Translations under genes and position numbers: made by a program
Part shown: positions 1-9,069 of the stretch, in pieces
Position numbering within the stretch: the first letter of the stretch is position 1
Layout of the letters: the number at the start of each line of letters is the position of its first letter
Assembly: GCA_003427395.1 (NCBI GenBank)
Contig: BFEA01000111.1
Span: forward strand, 798,256-825,051
Direction: 5' to 3'
Source of the DNA: Chara braunii
Taxonomy: Eukaryota; Streptophyta; Charophyceae; Charales; Characeae
Length of the DNA stretch: 26,796 nucleotides
Notes under the pieces: model-generated
What the model was told of the DNA's origin: nothing
The model's database searches: none
The model's input: only the letters and a program-made list of their open reading frames with translations

Positions 1-133
1 TTTATTCTTCTGCTGCGTGCCACGCTCTAAGTCCAAATGATTCGCCGCTCCGGCTAGGAGTTCTACCTTCTTCTCTGAGTGGTTTTCTGTTTGTTTCTCC
101 TATTTAAACTATCTATGTCCGGTATCGAAACGC
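1..133 (+). other. Retrotransposon leader (5' untranslated region)
   Basis: This stretch lies upstream of gag and has no similarity that I can see to the end of the 3' LTR at 7032, so it is leader rather than LTR. A weak resemblance to an initiator-tRNA-Met primer-binding site occurs around 119-130 (GGTATC core). It is too poor to call, and the true primer-binding site is probably upstream of the window. Confidence 0.5.
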
Positions 134-274
134 GTGCGCAGACAACGAAAAGAGAGGAAAGAGAGAGAAGGTGTGCTGTTTGAGAGTGTGAGGAGGGGCA
201 AGAGGAGTGTTCGTCCAAACGCAAGGAGAGAGCAGACCCCTCTTGAGAGTTCTATTAACACCCCTTCCTCCGGC

Positions 275-1890
275 ATGGCGAACATCACGTCTGCCCAATG
301 GCAGGCCATGCTGGATACAACGGACGAGAGCCAGAAACCATTCTTTCGAAAACTGTATGATGATGTCGTGGAGAGGGAAAGGGAGGCAGCGGCAGCAGCT
401 AAAGCCGCCGACATTGCTGATCCGGTGGCTCTCCTTCGGATCTCGGAAGTCGATGCTGGTCGGTTCCAGGAGGAACTAGCTGCTGCTGTAGCAGCCTTGG
501 TCCGACTGCGGACCTTGGAAAACCTTGAGTCTCGTATGACAGCACTTGAGCAGCGAAACGAAGAGCTGCACGCTAAGGTAATTAGCCTCCAACAGTCCCA
601 GNTGTCTGCCTCCCGCCCTCCTAACCCTCGATCTGCTATAATCCCAACCTCTCAAGCCAACACAGCCCTCGTGCTAAGGGCAAGCGGAACCGTGGCAAGC
701 GCAGGAACCGGAGCCAGCTCCTCGAGCAGCAGCACCGGCAGTTCTGCGCTGGTCATGGTCCCGAATGCAGGGACATCAGCCCAAAACGCCGCAGTTCGTA
801 CTGACGTTCAGTACAGCGGTCCCATGGTGGACAAGCGGGCGGCCACGCTGCCGTCCTAGTACGACGGGAAGGCANATATCACCTCTTNGATTAGTTCCAT
901 GCGGTCGTACTTCCAGGTCATGCGACACCNCAAGAGGACCGAAGTATGATCATGGGAACTAATACCGAGCCTGCCGTACGAAACCACATTGAGCTCNAAG
1001 CTGTCNCANCAGGCTATGAACGCATAGACCTGACTGAATGNCTGAAGGTCACCCCTGTCNGCGCCCTTGAGGATCTTCTCCTTGACCNGTATCGAGATAA
1101 ACATGNTGCGCTCAAGGCTAGGCTGAAGCTTGAGGCCCTCAAGGGCCAAACATGGAGGTCATCCATGCANGCTTTGGAACAACACTTGACTGGTCTGTTC
1201 ACCACTCCGGATCTGGGAATGACTGACGTATCTTGTATGGATGTAGTCATGGGAGTGGCCCCTAAAGATTACCTCTCCCTGCTAGCACTCAAGGACCATG
1301 CCACCTGGCGAGAGCTCATGAAGGACCTAGTCGACCTAGAGAACAAGGACCTCGCCAGGCGCAAGAAGGCGCCCGCTGCAGGTGGGAAACCACAACGCAA
1401 GCGGTTTGGAAGCAGCATCCAGCTTGCACTGCATGACCATCGGGAGGCTGAGGATAAGTCCTATGCGGATGATCTGTCTCTAGATGACGATCTAGAGCCG
1501 GACTCCGATACGGGCTGTTCCACATCAGCCATTGAGTGTGACAGAAATGACGATGAACAACTTAATGCATTCAGAAAGACTGCTTCAAATGAGGGGCCTA
1601 ACCGTGGTTCAGGTAAGGGAACTGTCATACACCTTCCCAAAAATGTTAAGATCCCTGGGAAACCGGAGGACGCTTCTACCAAGCCTTAGGAAACTCTCCG
1701 CATCACTCAAAAGGAATGGGAAAGAAGATCCAAACTGCGCGTATGCTTGCATTGTCAAAATCCTGGGCATGCCGTGCGGGATTGCTATCGTCTTCAGGGA
1801 AACAGGGCAAGGGGCGTAGAAGAGTCATTAGCAGTCTCTACAACAAGGGAAGTTGAACAGTCAATTGCAGGCCCTTCCGAGGAACCTTGA
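275..1890 (+). pseudogene. gag: gag polyprotein region with CCHC zinc knuckle, broken
   Basis: Gag packages the element's RNA into virus-like particles in the cytoplasm. The likely start is the ATG at 275 (MANITSAQW...), although the frame is open from 134. The N-terminal part has a helical, coiled-coil-like stretch (about 480-600) followed by a Ser/Ala-rich linker. A TAG at 857-859 interrupts the frame just before the YDGK..ITS motif typical of plant gag cores. The frame then changes near 930-945 and continues from 946 with the gag core (...LEALKGQTWRSSM.ALEQHL...). A TAG at 1687-1689 precedes the nucleocapsid knuckle CLHCQNPGHAVRDC (1744-1785, C-x2-C-x4-H-x4-C). A further stop at 1888-1890 separates it from protease. 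All six gag-pol stops are TAG or TGA, compatible with transition decay. Confidence 0.85.
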
Positions 1891-2499
1891 TCTGGCCAGC
1901 AGCTTGCTCTTGAAGCCCGAACTGATGCTGATTCCAAGGCTGGTGCAGTCCAAGTATTATACACCGAGCCTTGGGAGGAGTCTAGAGAAGTTGACCTNCA
2001 CGCCCACATGGAGCATTGGCTGCNGCTNNNGCAGCAACGCCGTGTTCAGGGGANCNTGGAGCTAACTTTCTTTAAACTGCTCNTTAACCGTCGATACATC
2101 CGTGTGCTGATTAACAGTGGTTCGACCACTAATTTCTTCTCTCCAAACGGGATTCGTAAGGCGGGCCTGGGTATGAAGCAAGTGGAACTGCAGAACCCTT
2201 GCCGGACTCAGGTGGGCAACCAAGAAGTTGTCACTTCCACTAATGCTGTCAAAGGTGTGCGCATCACCTTTGACAAATATCGCACTGTCACACACGAGCT
2301 GAATTTCTATGTCCTGGACAAGTGTCCTTTCGACGCGGTCATTGGCTTGGGCTGGCTAAAGGCTCATTGCCTAAGGACCACGTGGGCGAACAATCAGTTC
2401 GTGGTACTTGATGCCAAGGGGAACGAGCGTACCGTCTTATTAGATGAGATGCGCGAGTCCCCTGTGACTCTTGTAAGTGCTAACAAATTCTGCAGGTGA
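1891..2499 (+). pseudogene. pro: Retropepsin-like aspartic protease with altered active-site Asp
   Basis: The protease releases gag and pol proteins from the polyprotein. The segment stays in the gag frame. Its active-site loop reads VLINSGSTTNFF (from 2104). Retropepsins have Asp-Ser/Thr-Gly here, and this copy has Asn (AAC at 2113-2115), which should abolish catalysis. The later FDAVIGLGWLKAH segment matches the hydrophobic-Gly motif near the end of retropepsins. A TGA at 2497-2499 ends the open stretch. Several Ns occur near 2024-2084. The frame continues beyond the stop into a Ser/Thr/Asn-rich linker (2500-2727) that leads to RT. Confidence 0.8.
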
Positions 2500-3442
2500 G
2501 TGCGCAGGCGCAAGGAAGCTGAGTTTGTACATATAGACCTTGTAAAACCACTCCATGTGCCTTCTACTTTTGCTGCATTTTCTACCTCGGTAAATAACTC
2601 TACTTCTAATCCATCTACTTCTACTGTGAATAATCCTTCTACTTCTAATGCGGTTGTAATAGCTGTAAATTCTCCTGATGAGGATGATCCTCCACCGGAA
2701 GTCCCAACAAACATTCGCCAACTATGAGATCGATTCCCTGAAATTTTGACTGGACCTCATAGAGTTTACGAGCGTCCGGTCAAACACAAAATCGAGATAA
2801 TAGAGGGGAGTGTTCCTCCAAAGGGTTGCGTCGACCGTATGGGACAAGGCGAGTTGGAGGAGTTGAGACAGCAGATTGATGATATGATTGACCGTGGATG
2901 GATTAGGCGTAGCGAGTCTGAATTTGGCGCACCTGTCTTGTTTGTGTCAAAGAAAGGAGGCAAATTCCGGATGTGTATTGACTATCGTGGCCTCAATCGG
3001 ATCACAAGAAAGAATGCTTACCCTTTGCCTCGCATAGATGATCTGCTAGATGCGGCAGGTGGATGCAAGGTCTTCTCCAAAATCGACCTCAAATCTGGCT
3101 ACCACCAGATTGAAGTTGATCCGAGTGACCAGCACAAGACAGCGTTCAAGACACGCGACAAGGTTCTTCGCCATCAACTCAACAGGTTTGTGGTTGTGTA
3201 CCTTGATGATATCTTGATCTACAGCAAAACCATGGAGGAGCACCTCAAGCACCTTGAGGAAGTTTTGCAGGTCCTCAAGGAGGCGCAGCTGCACCTCAAC
3301 TTGGAGAAATCTGAGTTTGGGAGGGACAGCGTCATCTATCTTGGGCATCGGTTGTCTGCAAACGGCCTTGAGCCGTAGGCAACCAAGGTTGAGGTCATCC
3401 GAAATTGGCCTCAACCGGCAAACGTACGTGAACTGCGTTCTT
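2500..3442 (+). pseudogene. pol (RT): Reverse transcriptase domain, internally deleted and frame-broken
   Basis: RT copies the element RNA into DNA inside virus-like particles. After a linker and a TGA at 2725, the frame runs from about 2728. Visible RT motifs are the fingers segment WIRRSESEFGAPVLFVSKK, MCIDYRGLN, the first catalytic Asp in FSKIDLKSGYHQ, and the YLDD box at 3199-3210 (FVVVYLDDILIYS). Between TRD and KVLRHQLN (around 3150-3162) roughly 30 residues usual in Ty3/gypsy RTs are absent, including the conserved Pro-Phe-Gly segment. The deletion is in frame. A TAG at 3376-3378 and a frame change near 3443, in the connection to RNase H, complete the breakage. Confidence 0.9.
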
Positions 3443-3443
3443 T

Positions 3444-5492
3444 GGTCTGGCCTCATATTACCGGAAGTTTGTGCCCAAATTCTCTGTCATTGCTCACCCT
3501 CTCTCAAGACTAACCAGCAGGAATGTTGCCTATGCATGGTGTGAGAAGTGTGAGACTGCGTTCCAAGCCTTGAAAGAGGCATTGGTGAGTCATCATGTGA
3601 TTCGCATTGCCGATCCCAACCTCACTTTCGTAGTCACTACGGATGCGAGCCAGTTCGGGATTGGTGTTGCGCTGCAGCAAGATGATGGTGATGGCCTGCA
3701 TCCGCTCGAGTACTACAGCAAACGCATGCCCAACCATAAGGTAGCTACTTCCACATATATGCGTGAGCTTTACGCCCTGCGTGAAGCCTTCGCACATTGG
3801 AAACACTACCTCTTAGGTCGCCACTTCAAGGTCTACTCTGATCATCAGACCTTGCAGTGGATTCAGACACAATCTGAACTCTCTCTTACATTGACCAGCT
3901 GGTTGCATGACATTGATGTCTACAGCTTTGAGTTGAAACATAAGAAAGGTTGTTATAACCGGGTTGCTAATGCATTGTCCTGCCATCCGGAATTCTTGAC
4001 TTGCCTTGTGGGTTCATACGACCGCCGAAGGAAACTGAAGGAGGATCTGGTTGAACACACCGCCAAGGATCCGGACTTCAGTCTCATCCTTGAGCAGCTC
4101 AAGGCTGACCCTAACAGTCAACCTGATTGCCATGAATGCGAGGGTCTTGTATTCCGCCGGTATGGAAAGTTTAACCGTTTGTGTGTACCCAACCATGCGC
4201 CTCTCCGAACTCATTTCTTGGATTTGGCANATGGTCGGAGTGGACATTTTGGCTTTGANAAGACTTATGNAAGTCTTCTGCANCAATTTGATTGGCCAGG
4301 AATGAAAGGATCTGCTCAGAAATTCATTGTTGAATGTCAAGTATGCCAAAGAATCAAGGTCCACAGGCATAAGCCTTATGGCCTACTGAGACCTCTNCCC
4401 ATTCNTGATGGACCCGGTGAATNGATTTCCATCGACTTCACGAACATGGGAAAGGTAAGTGANGNTGGGAATTCACAAGTCATGGTCATTGTGGACCGCT
4501 TCTCCAAATTTATGAACTTGATTCCTCTNCCTCCTCACGCCCCGACTGAACTTGTCATAGAAGAATTCCATCAGCACTACATTCTGCAGTCCGGCGTCCC
4601 GAAAACTATTGTGAGTGATCGGGACACCAGATTCATCAGCAAAGATTGGAAAGACTTCANATCTCAGATCTACGACATCAAACTGAACAGGATTTCTGGT
4701 CGACACCCCNAAGCCAACGGATTGGCTGAGGAGATCAACCANANTGTCATNCAATTGCTTCGCGCACTAATTGTTCCAGATCAGAACANGTGGGACAAGG
4801 AATTGCACAAAGTGAAGGGGCTGTACAACAACTCCATTCACTCTGCGACTGGTGTGACACCAAACCAATTGCAGTATGGATGGCCGATGCGTAATCCCCT
4901 CTCCTATCTGTTCCCCGAACGGTCACNTGGTCTGATGCCCGGCATGCCNGGCTACAATGCCAAGTACGCACNCTTGCTCAAAGCTGCTACAGCANCTATG
5001 AACAAGCACCAGCATGCCATGATCAAACATGCCAATAAGCTGCGCAAAGAAGAAAAATTCAAAGTAGGGGATTATGTTTGGGTCAAAATGTCTGAGTTTT
5101 CTGATGAAGAGGGCATATCACGGAAGCTTCTTCTACTGTACTACGGCCCTTGGCAGATTCTGAAGGTAGTCGGGGATGACTTTGGCCCTTCATTTGTGAT
5201 TGACGTGCCTCCTCATCTGCGCACGTATCCGGTCTTTCACGCGTCCAAACTATTCCCACACATTGATGATGAGACCTTTTCTTTCCGAGACCCGATGATA
5301 CCTCGCCCTATCGATGGCGGCCATGAGATAGACAGAATCGTATCTCACGAGGGCAGAGGGAGGAACAGACAATATAAGGTTCACTTCCTCTATCACCCGT
5401 TGACTGAGTTCTTCTGGATCGACCGGAAAGAGCTGCTAAAAAGTGCTCCCCGTGTTGTGAACACTTACGAAAGACAGATCACCGAGGGATAG
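3444..5492 (+). CDS. pol (RH-INT-CHD): pol C-terminal part: RNase H, integrase, chromodomain (longest intact frame of the element)
   Basis: Open from 3444 to the stop at 5492; an internal ATG lies at 3471. RNase H shows TTDAS, ELYAL and SDH. The last acidic position in the NRVANALS motif is Asn (AAT at 3969-3971) where the family has Asp, so RNase H is probably inactive. Integrase follows with a zinc-binding region (GHFG..., CQVC). The catalytic core has Asp at 4434-4436, Asp at 4617-4619 in VSDRDTRF, and Glu in the GLAEEIN motif near 4728-4733, spaced as DD(35/36)E. A GPY/F-like segment (YYGPWQIL) precedes the chromodomain (about 5325-5480, EIDRIVSHEGRGRNRQYKVH...). Chromodomains in this family direct integration to marked chromatin. 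Ns in the integrase may hide further changes. Confidence 0.9.
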   Translation, partial: GLASYYRKFVPKFSVIAHPLSRLTSRNVAYAWCEKCETAFQALKEALVSHHVIRIADPNLTFVVTTDASQFGIGVALQQDDGDGLHPLEYYSKRMPNHKVATSTYMRELYALREAFAHWKHYLLGRHFKVYSDHQTLQWIQTQSELSLTLTSWLHDIDVYSFELKHKKGCYNRVANALSCHPEFLTCLVGSYDRRRKLKEDLVEHTAKDPDFSLILEQLKADPNSQPDCHECEGLVFRRYGKFNRLCVPNHAPLRTHFLDLAXGRSGHFGFXKTYXSLLXQFDWPGMKGSAQKFIVECQVCQRIKVHRHKPYGLLRPXPIXDGPGEXISIDFTNMGKVSXXGNSQVMVIVDRFSKFMNLIPXPPHAPTELVIEEFHQHYILQSGVPKTIVSDRDTRFISKDWKDFXSQIYDIKLNRISGRHPXANGLAEEINXXVXQLLRALIVPDQNXWDKELHKVKGLYNNSIHSATGVTPNQLQYGWPMRNPLSYLFPERSXGLMPGMXGYNAKYAXLLKAATAXMNKHQHAMIKHANKLRKEEKFKVGDYVWVKMSEFSDEEGISRKLLLLYYGPWQILKVVGDDFGPSFVIDVPPHLRTYPVFHASKLFPHIDDETFSFRDPMIPRPIDGGHEIDRIVSHEGRGRNRQYKVHFLYHPLTEFFWIDRKELLKSAPRVVNTYERQITEG

Positions 5493-5629
5493 ACCGCTAA
5501 GTTCGTAGCAACAATGACTCCTCATGGATTGACCAAGTCTCTTTTTCTGATGTACTCCTACGATGCATTCTGTACCGACTCTGACTGAGTTACTCGCTCG
5601 AAGGGACCTGGCTCTCGAGAGGGGAGTAA
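5493..5629 (+). other. pol 3' linker with polypurine tract
   Basis: A short noncoding linker follows the pol stop. It ends in a purine run (GAGAGGGGAGTAA, about 5617-5629) immediately before a TGTAATGACCC LTR start. That is the expected plus-strand primer arrangement. The tract fixes the left edge of the 3' LTR at 5630. Confidence 0.8.
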
Positions 5630-5746
5630 TGTAATGACCCGCCAAAAACACAGACTGAGAACACTACTGATTTCTGGGATTTGTCACTGGAATGAATGCC
5701 TTGCTGTGATTCCCGCATTCTGTTGTGGTTCCAAGTCTGTGTGTAT

Positions 5747-5843
5747 GCGTGCCTGCTGGTTTGCATGCCTGTCTGAGTGCTTGCCGGTTGTGTGTGTGTG
5801 CGTGCCTGCTGGTTTGCACGTCTGTCTGAGTGCTTGCTGGTTG
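5747..5843 (+). repeat. 53-bp tandem duplication within LTR
   Basis: Two copies start at 5747 and 5800. Each contains GCGTGCCTGCTGGTTTGCA followed by a CTGTCTGAGTGCTTGC-type block, with a short TG run between the copies. Only a few substitutions separate them. Confidence 0.85.
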
Positions 5844-6525
5844 GGTATGTGGTGTGACCCGCAAGGGTACTTGTTGGTTGCAAGGCCCACCGGGCCGGTA
5901 CTTACCTGTGGCCGTGACTTCGAAGGGTTGCAGGGGGGTAAACACGCCGGTAGCGGGGANTAGGCCCACGACNCTTAGAGCAGCTGGGGAAAAACACTCA
6001 AGTAGCAGGTAGGCCGAGCAGAAGAAGACAAAAAGTTGGCATTTTTNGANGCNCAGTAGCGNTAGGTTAGAGGNAGGCCGGTACCAGTCCAAGTAGCCCG
6101 GGTCTAGGGCCTGTGNGGACAATAANAGAGCCTGCAATNATGTTTCCCTCNAAAAGGGAGGAGGTACCGGTTGCTGGGAGGCCGCTTGGCCTAGGAAGTC
6201 ACNGCCCANGAGGCCGGTAGGCCGCTATATCTTCAGGAAGAGCGGAGAGCTNTTCCTCATTTGCGGTATGCAAGGATTGGCGACATGCTGCTGGAGNGCA
6301 GCGCTGGACTGAAGCAGCGCTGCTTGGAGGTGAAGGTCCGCTGGGGCTCAGCCTGGCTATGGCGAGCACCCCAGCTTGAGGAGGAGGAAGAAGGGGGCAT
6401 GGTAGGAGAGTGGTAGGGCACTTACCTGGCTATGGTGGACACCGTCNTCATCACCTTGTTGGGCGCTGCATCTGGAAGGCCCCAGTTGGGGTAGCGCTGC
6501 ACCAGGGCAGCTCGAGGCAGAGTCA

Positions 6526-6575
6526 GGCATAGCGGACCAAGTCAAGCAGCGGCATAGCGGACCAAGTCAAGCAGC
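6526..6575 (+). repeat. 25-bp tandem duplication within LTR
   Basis: Two identical 25-bp units (GGCATAGCGGACCAAGTCAA...) start at 6526 and 6551. A third partial unit (GGCATAGC) starts at 6576. Confidence 0.9.
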
Positions 6576-6700
6576 GGCATAGCTGCTTTGGGTTGTCTTC
6601 TGGACATCAGGGCAGCACCATAGCTGCCACCCAGTAGTCCGCCATGGCCTATGCATGAGAGAGGAGGTTGAAGGAGGGAAGACATAGCCATGGTGGACTT

Positions 6701-6726
6701 GTTGTTGTTGTTGTTGTTGTTGTTGT
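6701..6726 (+). repeat. (GTT)n microsatellite in LTR
   Basis: About nine uninterrupted GTT units inside the LTR. Confidence 0.95.
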
Positions 6727-6884
6727 GAGTTGAGTCAGCGGTAAGAGGGAACTTCGGACATTGATTCTGGTTTATCCATTCATTGTTATTATTATTATTG
6801 AGAGAAGAATAAGATTGGTGAAGAGAAGGAGGAAGGAGGAAGGTGGAGAGAGAGAAGGGGGAATTGTCATTGGTCTTGCTGGTG

Positions 6885-6886
<2 letters not shown>

Positions 6887-6916
<30 letters not shown>

Positions 6917-6922
6917 CTTCTT
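6887..6922 (+). repeat. (CTT)n microsatellite in LTR
   Basis: Twelve CTT units near the 3' end of the LTR, after a purine-rich stretch (6810-6860). Confidence 0.95.
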
Positions 6923-7056
6923 TACCTCTCCTCTGGTCTTTATCTCTTTGCAAGTGCTTCATTTCTTTCGCAATTGGGTGGCATTGTCTTTCATTGTGAA
7001 TTTGCACTTGGGAAATGACTAGGATCGTAACACAGGGCCGGAAAGGCCCTGTTTTT

Positions 7057-7170
7057 GGCTGAAACGACACAGGGCCTGTAGGCCCTTGTTTTCAGGCTTT
7101 CAGGCTGAAATGACACAGGGCCTGTAGGCCCTTGTTTTCAGGCTTTCGGGCTGAAAACGGCACAGGCCTG
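7057..7170 (+). repeat. 46-bp tandem repeat directly downstream of LTR
   Basis: Units start at 7057, 7103 and 7149 (the last partial). Each begins GGCTGAAA and contains the self-complementary block ACAGGGCCTGTAGGCCC. The preceding 7033-7056 carries a related inverted pair (CAGGGCC/GGCCCTG). Confidence 0.85.
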
Positions 7171-7850
7171 AAAATGGCCCGTGCAGCCTGTTGCAGGCGC
7201 AGCATGTAACATACAAGTCCGGATTGAGGACTGTGTTCCAGTCCCCCCCAACAACCAGGAAATCAGCCTGTGGGATCTCTGTAGAGATTCATGCAATAAA
7301 TTGTAATTTTGCTGAGTGTTCTGACGGTACATATATGGACATTAAACACCAGAGTTGGTTAATATGCAGTTCCAATGTGGCCCATGTCCAATGCCCCAGA
7401 ATGAGGGGTACAACGGTGCCAATTGTCAATATGAGGGACAGAAATGAAAAATGCTCCCGTTGGTGGTCCCAATGGGATCGATACAAAGGGGCAGAATGCT
7501 GCAGAGAGCTAATAAAAGGCCTATTGGTCCAGGTCTTCCCTCAAGTGGTTGACTTTGAAAACCAACAACACCCCCCCTCCCCCCCCGCCTCCCCCCTGGG
7601 CCCACTTGAGTGCATAGGTGTTATAGGCATGGCCACGATCTGGACGTCCAGATTGCAGTGCAGACGGTTTAGGTCTGGATGTTTAGGTCTGGATGTCCAG
7701 TCCACAGCGTCTGGACCTGGTCCCCACCGTGAGAAAATGAAAAATCAAAGGAAACCTAAAACTTGAAAAGAAGATATGTTATGCAGCAATGCAATACAAA
7801 AATCTTCAGTAGTTATGGATGTGTACATCTCGCTGCAAGACCTCTTCTGT
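7171..7850. other. No gene seen; short C-rich run and 14-bp tandem repeat
   Basis: No credible coding region. A C-rich run lies at about 7571-7597. A 14-bp unit (GTTTAGGTCTGGAT) occurs twice at about 7667-7694. Related CTGGACATCTGGA-type wording recurs near 8150-8175, so this may be old repeat sequence. Confidence 0.5.
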
Positions 7851-7920
7851 GCAAGCACGGATCCGAAATGGCGACCTTGGTCTCAGAGCTAAGTCTCTTA
7901 ACCACACTACGGCCAGGACA
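7851..7920 (-). mobile_element. tRNA-like head, probable SINE of a second family
   Basis: Read on the minus strand, the stretch resembles a tRNA: GTAGTGTGGTTAAGAG (A-box/D-arm region), CTCTGAGACCAAGGTCGC (anticodon arm to variable region) and CATTTCGGATCC, a decayed B-box. The cloverleaf is imperfect and the T-arm is degenerate, so it is not a functional tRNA. The wording differs from the SINE copies at 8.3, 9.1 and 12.5 kb. I see no clear 3' end or target-site duplication. Confidence 0.45.
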
Positions 7921-8221
7921 TGGTGTCCGAAAACACACAACGCCACCGGGACGCGGCAATTTTCATTTCTGTCCCTCAAATTTTATGTTATATTTTTGGG
8001 AAGACTTCCCTCAAATCAGCACCTGAACCCCACTGGTTAGCCAAATACGAGGAAAGGAATAAAATCGATTTTTTTTTCCTTCTGATTTCTGTGAGGGGGT
8101 GGGGAGGTCATTCGGGACAGTCCAGAGCCATCCTGACAGAGGTCTGCCTGGACATCTGGATTGGTCTGGAAGTCTGCAGCCGGTGTAGCCATGGTTATAA
8201 CTTATCATCCTCCATGCAGTG
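7921..8221. other. No gene seen
   Basis: No supported coding region, RNA gene or clear repeat boundary between the tRNA-like sequence and the retro-insertion cluster that begins at 8222. Confidence 0.5.
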
Positions 8222-8238
8222 AAAAGAGGGCATTTGCA

Positions 8239-8284
8239 GGGGTCAGATGGCGTTGGGCACCCTTTCATAAAAATAAAAAAAAAG
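8239..8284 (+). mobile_element. 46-bp A-tailed retro-insertion fragment
   Basis: A short unique segment (GGGGTCAGATGGCGTTGGGC...) ends in an A-rich tail on the + strand. It lies between AAAAGAGGGCATTTGCA (8222-8238) and a shortened copy, AAAAGAGGGC (8285-8294), which look like target-site duplications. The pattern fits a severely 5'-truncated retro-insertion. Confidence 0.55.
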
Positions 8285-8294
8285 AAAAGAGGGC

Positions 8295-8474
8295 TTTTTT
8301 TTTTTATATATATATTTAAAGGGCGACGACCTTGAGATATTATCATTGAGCTGACCGGCCCCAAGCAATTCATTTGTAGTCGGTTTTACTCGTCAAGTTC
8401 CATCATCTGGATTCGAACACAGGTCTGTGTTTCAACAGTTCCATGGGTGTACCCACTGAGCTAGGGTCTTGGGT
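8295..8474 (-). mobile_element. tRNA-derived SINE, copy 1
   Basis: On the minus strand the element starts with CCTAGCTCAGTGGGTACACCC (A-box, complement of 8453-8463). It has a B-box (GTGTTCGAATCC, complement of about 8409-8420), a body containing GGGGCCGGTCAGCTCAATGA and TATCTCAAGG, and an A/T-rich 3' tail (8295-8325). The 17-bp AAAAGAGGGCATTTGCA follows at 8475-8491 and is duplicated at 8222. The A-box and B-box are internal RNA polymerase III promoter elements. Mobility would require a partner LINE, and none intact is present here. Confidence 0.8.
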
Positions 8475-8507
8475 AAAAGAGGGCATTTGCACATACCATT
8501 TCTCAGC

Positions 8508-8660
8508 TTTTTTTTTTTTTTTCTTTCACCGAACAATGTCTTTATAAAAGCCGGGAACCAGGCCCCGCGGCTCTTACAAAATTAGGTGGGGCCCTCAGTG
8601 GGCAAAGAATCACCGGCCAAGCACATCGAGGGCACCACTAGATTTCAACCCACCCACAGC
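8508..8660 (-). mobile_element. Poly(A)-tailed retro-fragment 3' end
   Basis: On the minus strand the sequence ends ...TATAAAGACATTGTTCGGTG followed by an A run with one G (complement of 8508-8522), like the 3' end of a LINE or retrocopy. The upstream part (GTAAGAGCCGCGGGGCCTGG) could be the last codons of a LINE ORF2, but no RT motif is in the window. The far edge is uncertain. Confidence 0.4.
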
Positions 8661-8759
8661 CAACTCCGCAACCAACTCCACAGCCCCAACAACTGAAAAG
8701 TCAAAGAAAATTATCATCAAAACCTAAGTTCATCACCAAGAAACTCTAACCACAACAGT

Positions 8760-8834
8760 CTTTACTTTTTTTTTTTTCTTTTTTTTTTTTTCTTTTTTTT
8801 TGCTGTTTCTCATCTTTTATTGTTTTTTTTTTGG
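8760..8834 (+). repeat. T-rich low-complexity tract
   Basis: T runs with C and G interruptions, immediately left of the foldback element. On the complement this could be the A-tail of another retro-insertion. Confidence 0.6.
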
Positions 8835-9034
8835 AGGGGGGAACTGCACGGGAGTCACAAAAATGAGTTATAATCATACTATGGGCCAAGATACAGTTTC
8901 GAATTGCAGTTCGGGCAATGTATACAACCCAGCTTTCTGGCCAGGTAGGGTGCCCCAAGTGCAACTGCAAACTGTATCTTGCCCCATAGTGCAATTACAA
9001 CTCGTTTTTGTGACTCTACTGAAGTTACCCCTTG
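8835..9034. mobile_element. Foldback (MITE-like) element, family 1
   Basis: The two ends are inverted copies of about 60-75 bp each: GAGTCACAAAAATGAGTTATAA on the left against GAGTCACAAAAACGAGTTGTAA on the complement of the right. The arms continue through ACTATGGG.CAAGATACAGTTT. The outer ends are GGGG(G/T)AACT. There is a short central spacer (about 8920-8955) and no coding capacity. Superfamily and target-site duplication are not resolved. Confidence 0.85.
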
Positions 9035-9069
9035 TTCTTTTCCTTTTTCTTTTTGCCCTCGTTTAATTT

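Larger units (their letters stand above)
1..7032 (+). mobile_element. Ty3/gypsy chromovirus LTR retrotransposon, decayed, 5' LTR outside window
   Basis: The domain order on the + strand is gag with a CCHC knuckle, retropepsin, reverse transcriptase, RNase H, HHCC/DDE integrase, GPY/F-like segment, chromodomain, polypurine tract and 3' LTR. Integrase following RT/RNase H defines Ty3/gypsy, and the C-terminal chromodomain defines the chromovirus branch. The coding part appears to have been one gag-pol frame. It is now broken by in-frame stops at 857, 1687, 1888, 2497, 2725 and 3376 and by frame changes near 930-945 and 3443. Catalytic residues are altered in the protease and RNase H, and a piece of RT is missing. 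The copy cannot be autonomous. Scattered Ns suggest collapsed repeat copies in the assembly. Confidence 0.93.
5630..7032 (+). mobile_element. 3' LTR of the Ty3/gypsy element (about 1.4 kb)
   Basis: It begins TGTAATGACC right after the polypurine tract and ends ...GATCGTAACA at 7032. The two ends are short imperfect inverted repeats (TGTAATG against TGTTACG on the complement), as in TG...CA LTRs. Inside are a 53-bp tandem duplication, a 25-bp tandem duplication, a GTT run and a CTT run. No gene is present. The 5' partner is outside the window, so LTR-LTR divergence and the target-site duplication cannot be checked. The 3' edge rests on the TG/CA rule only. Confidence 0.7.

Noticed and set aside
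6761-7018. Short frame with poly-Leu translation
   Set aside because: It lies within the LTR and is driven by the CTT microsatellite.
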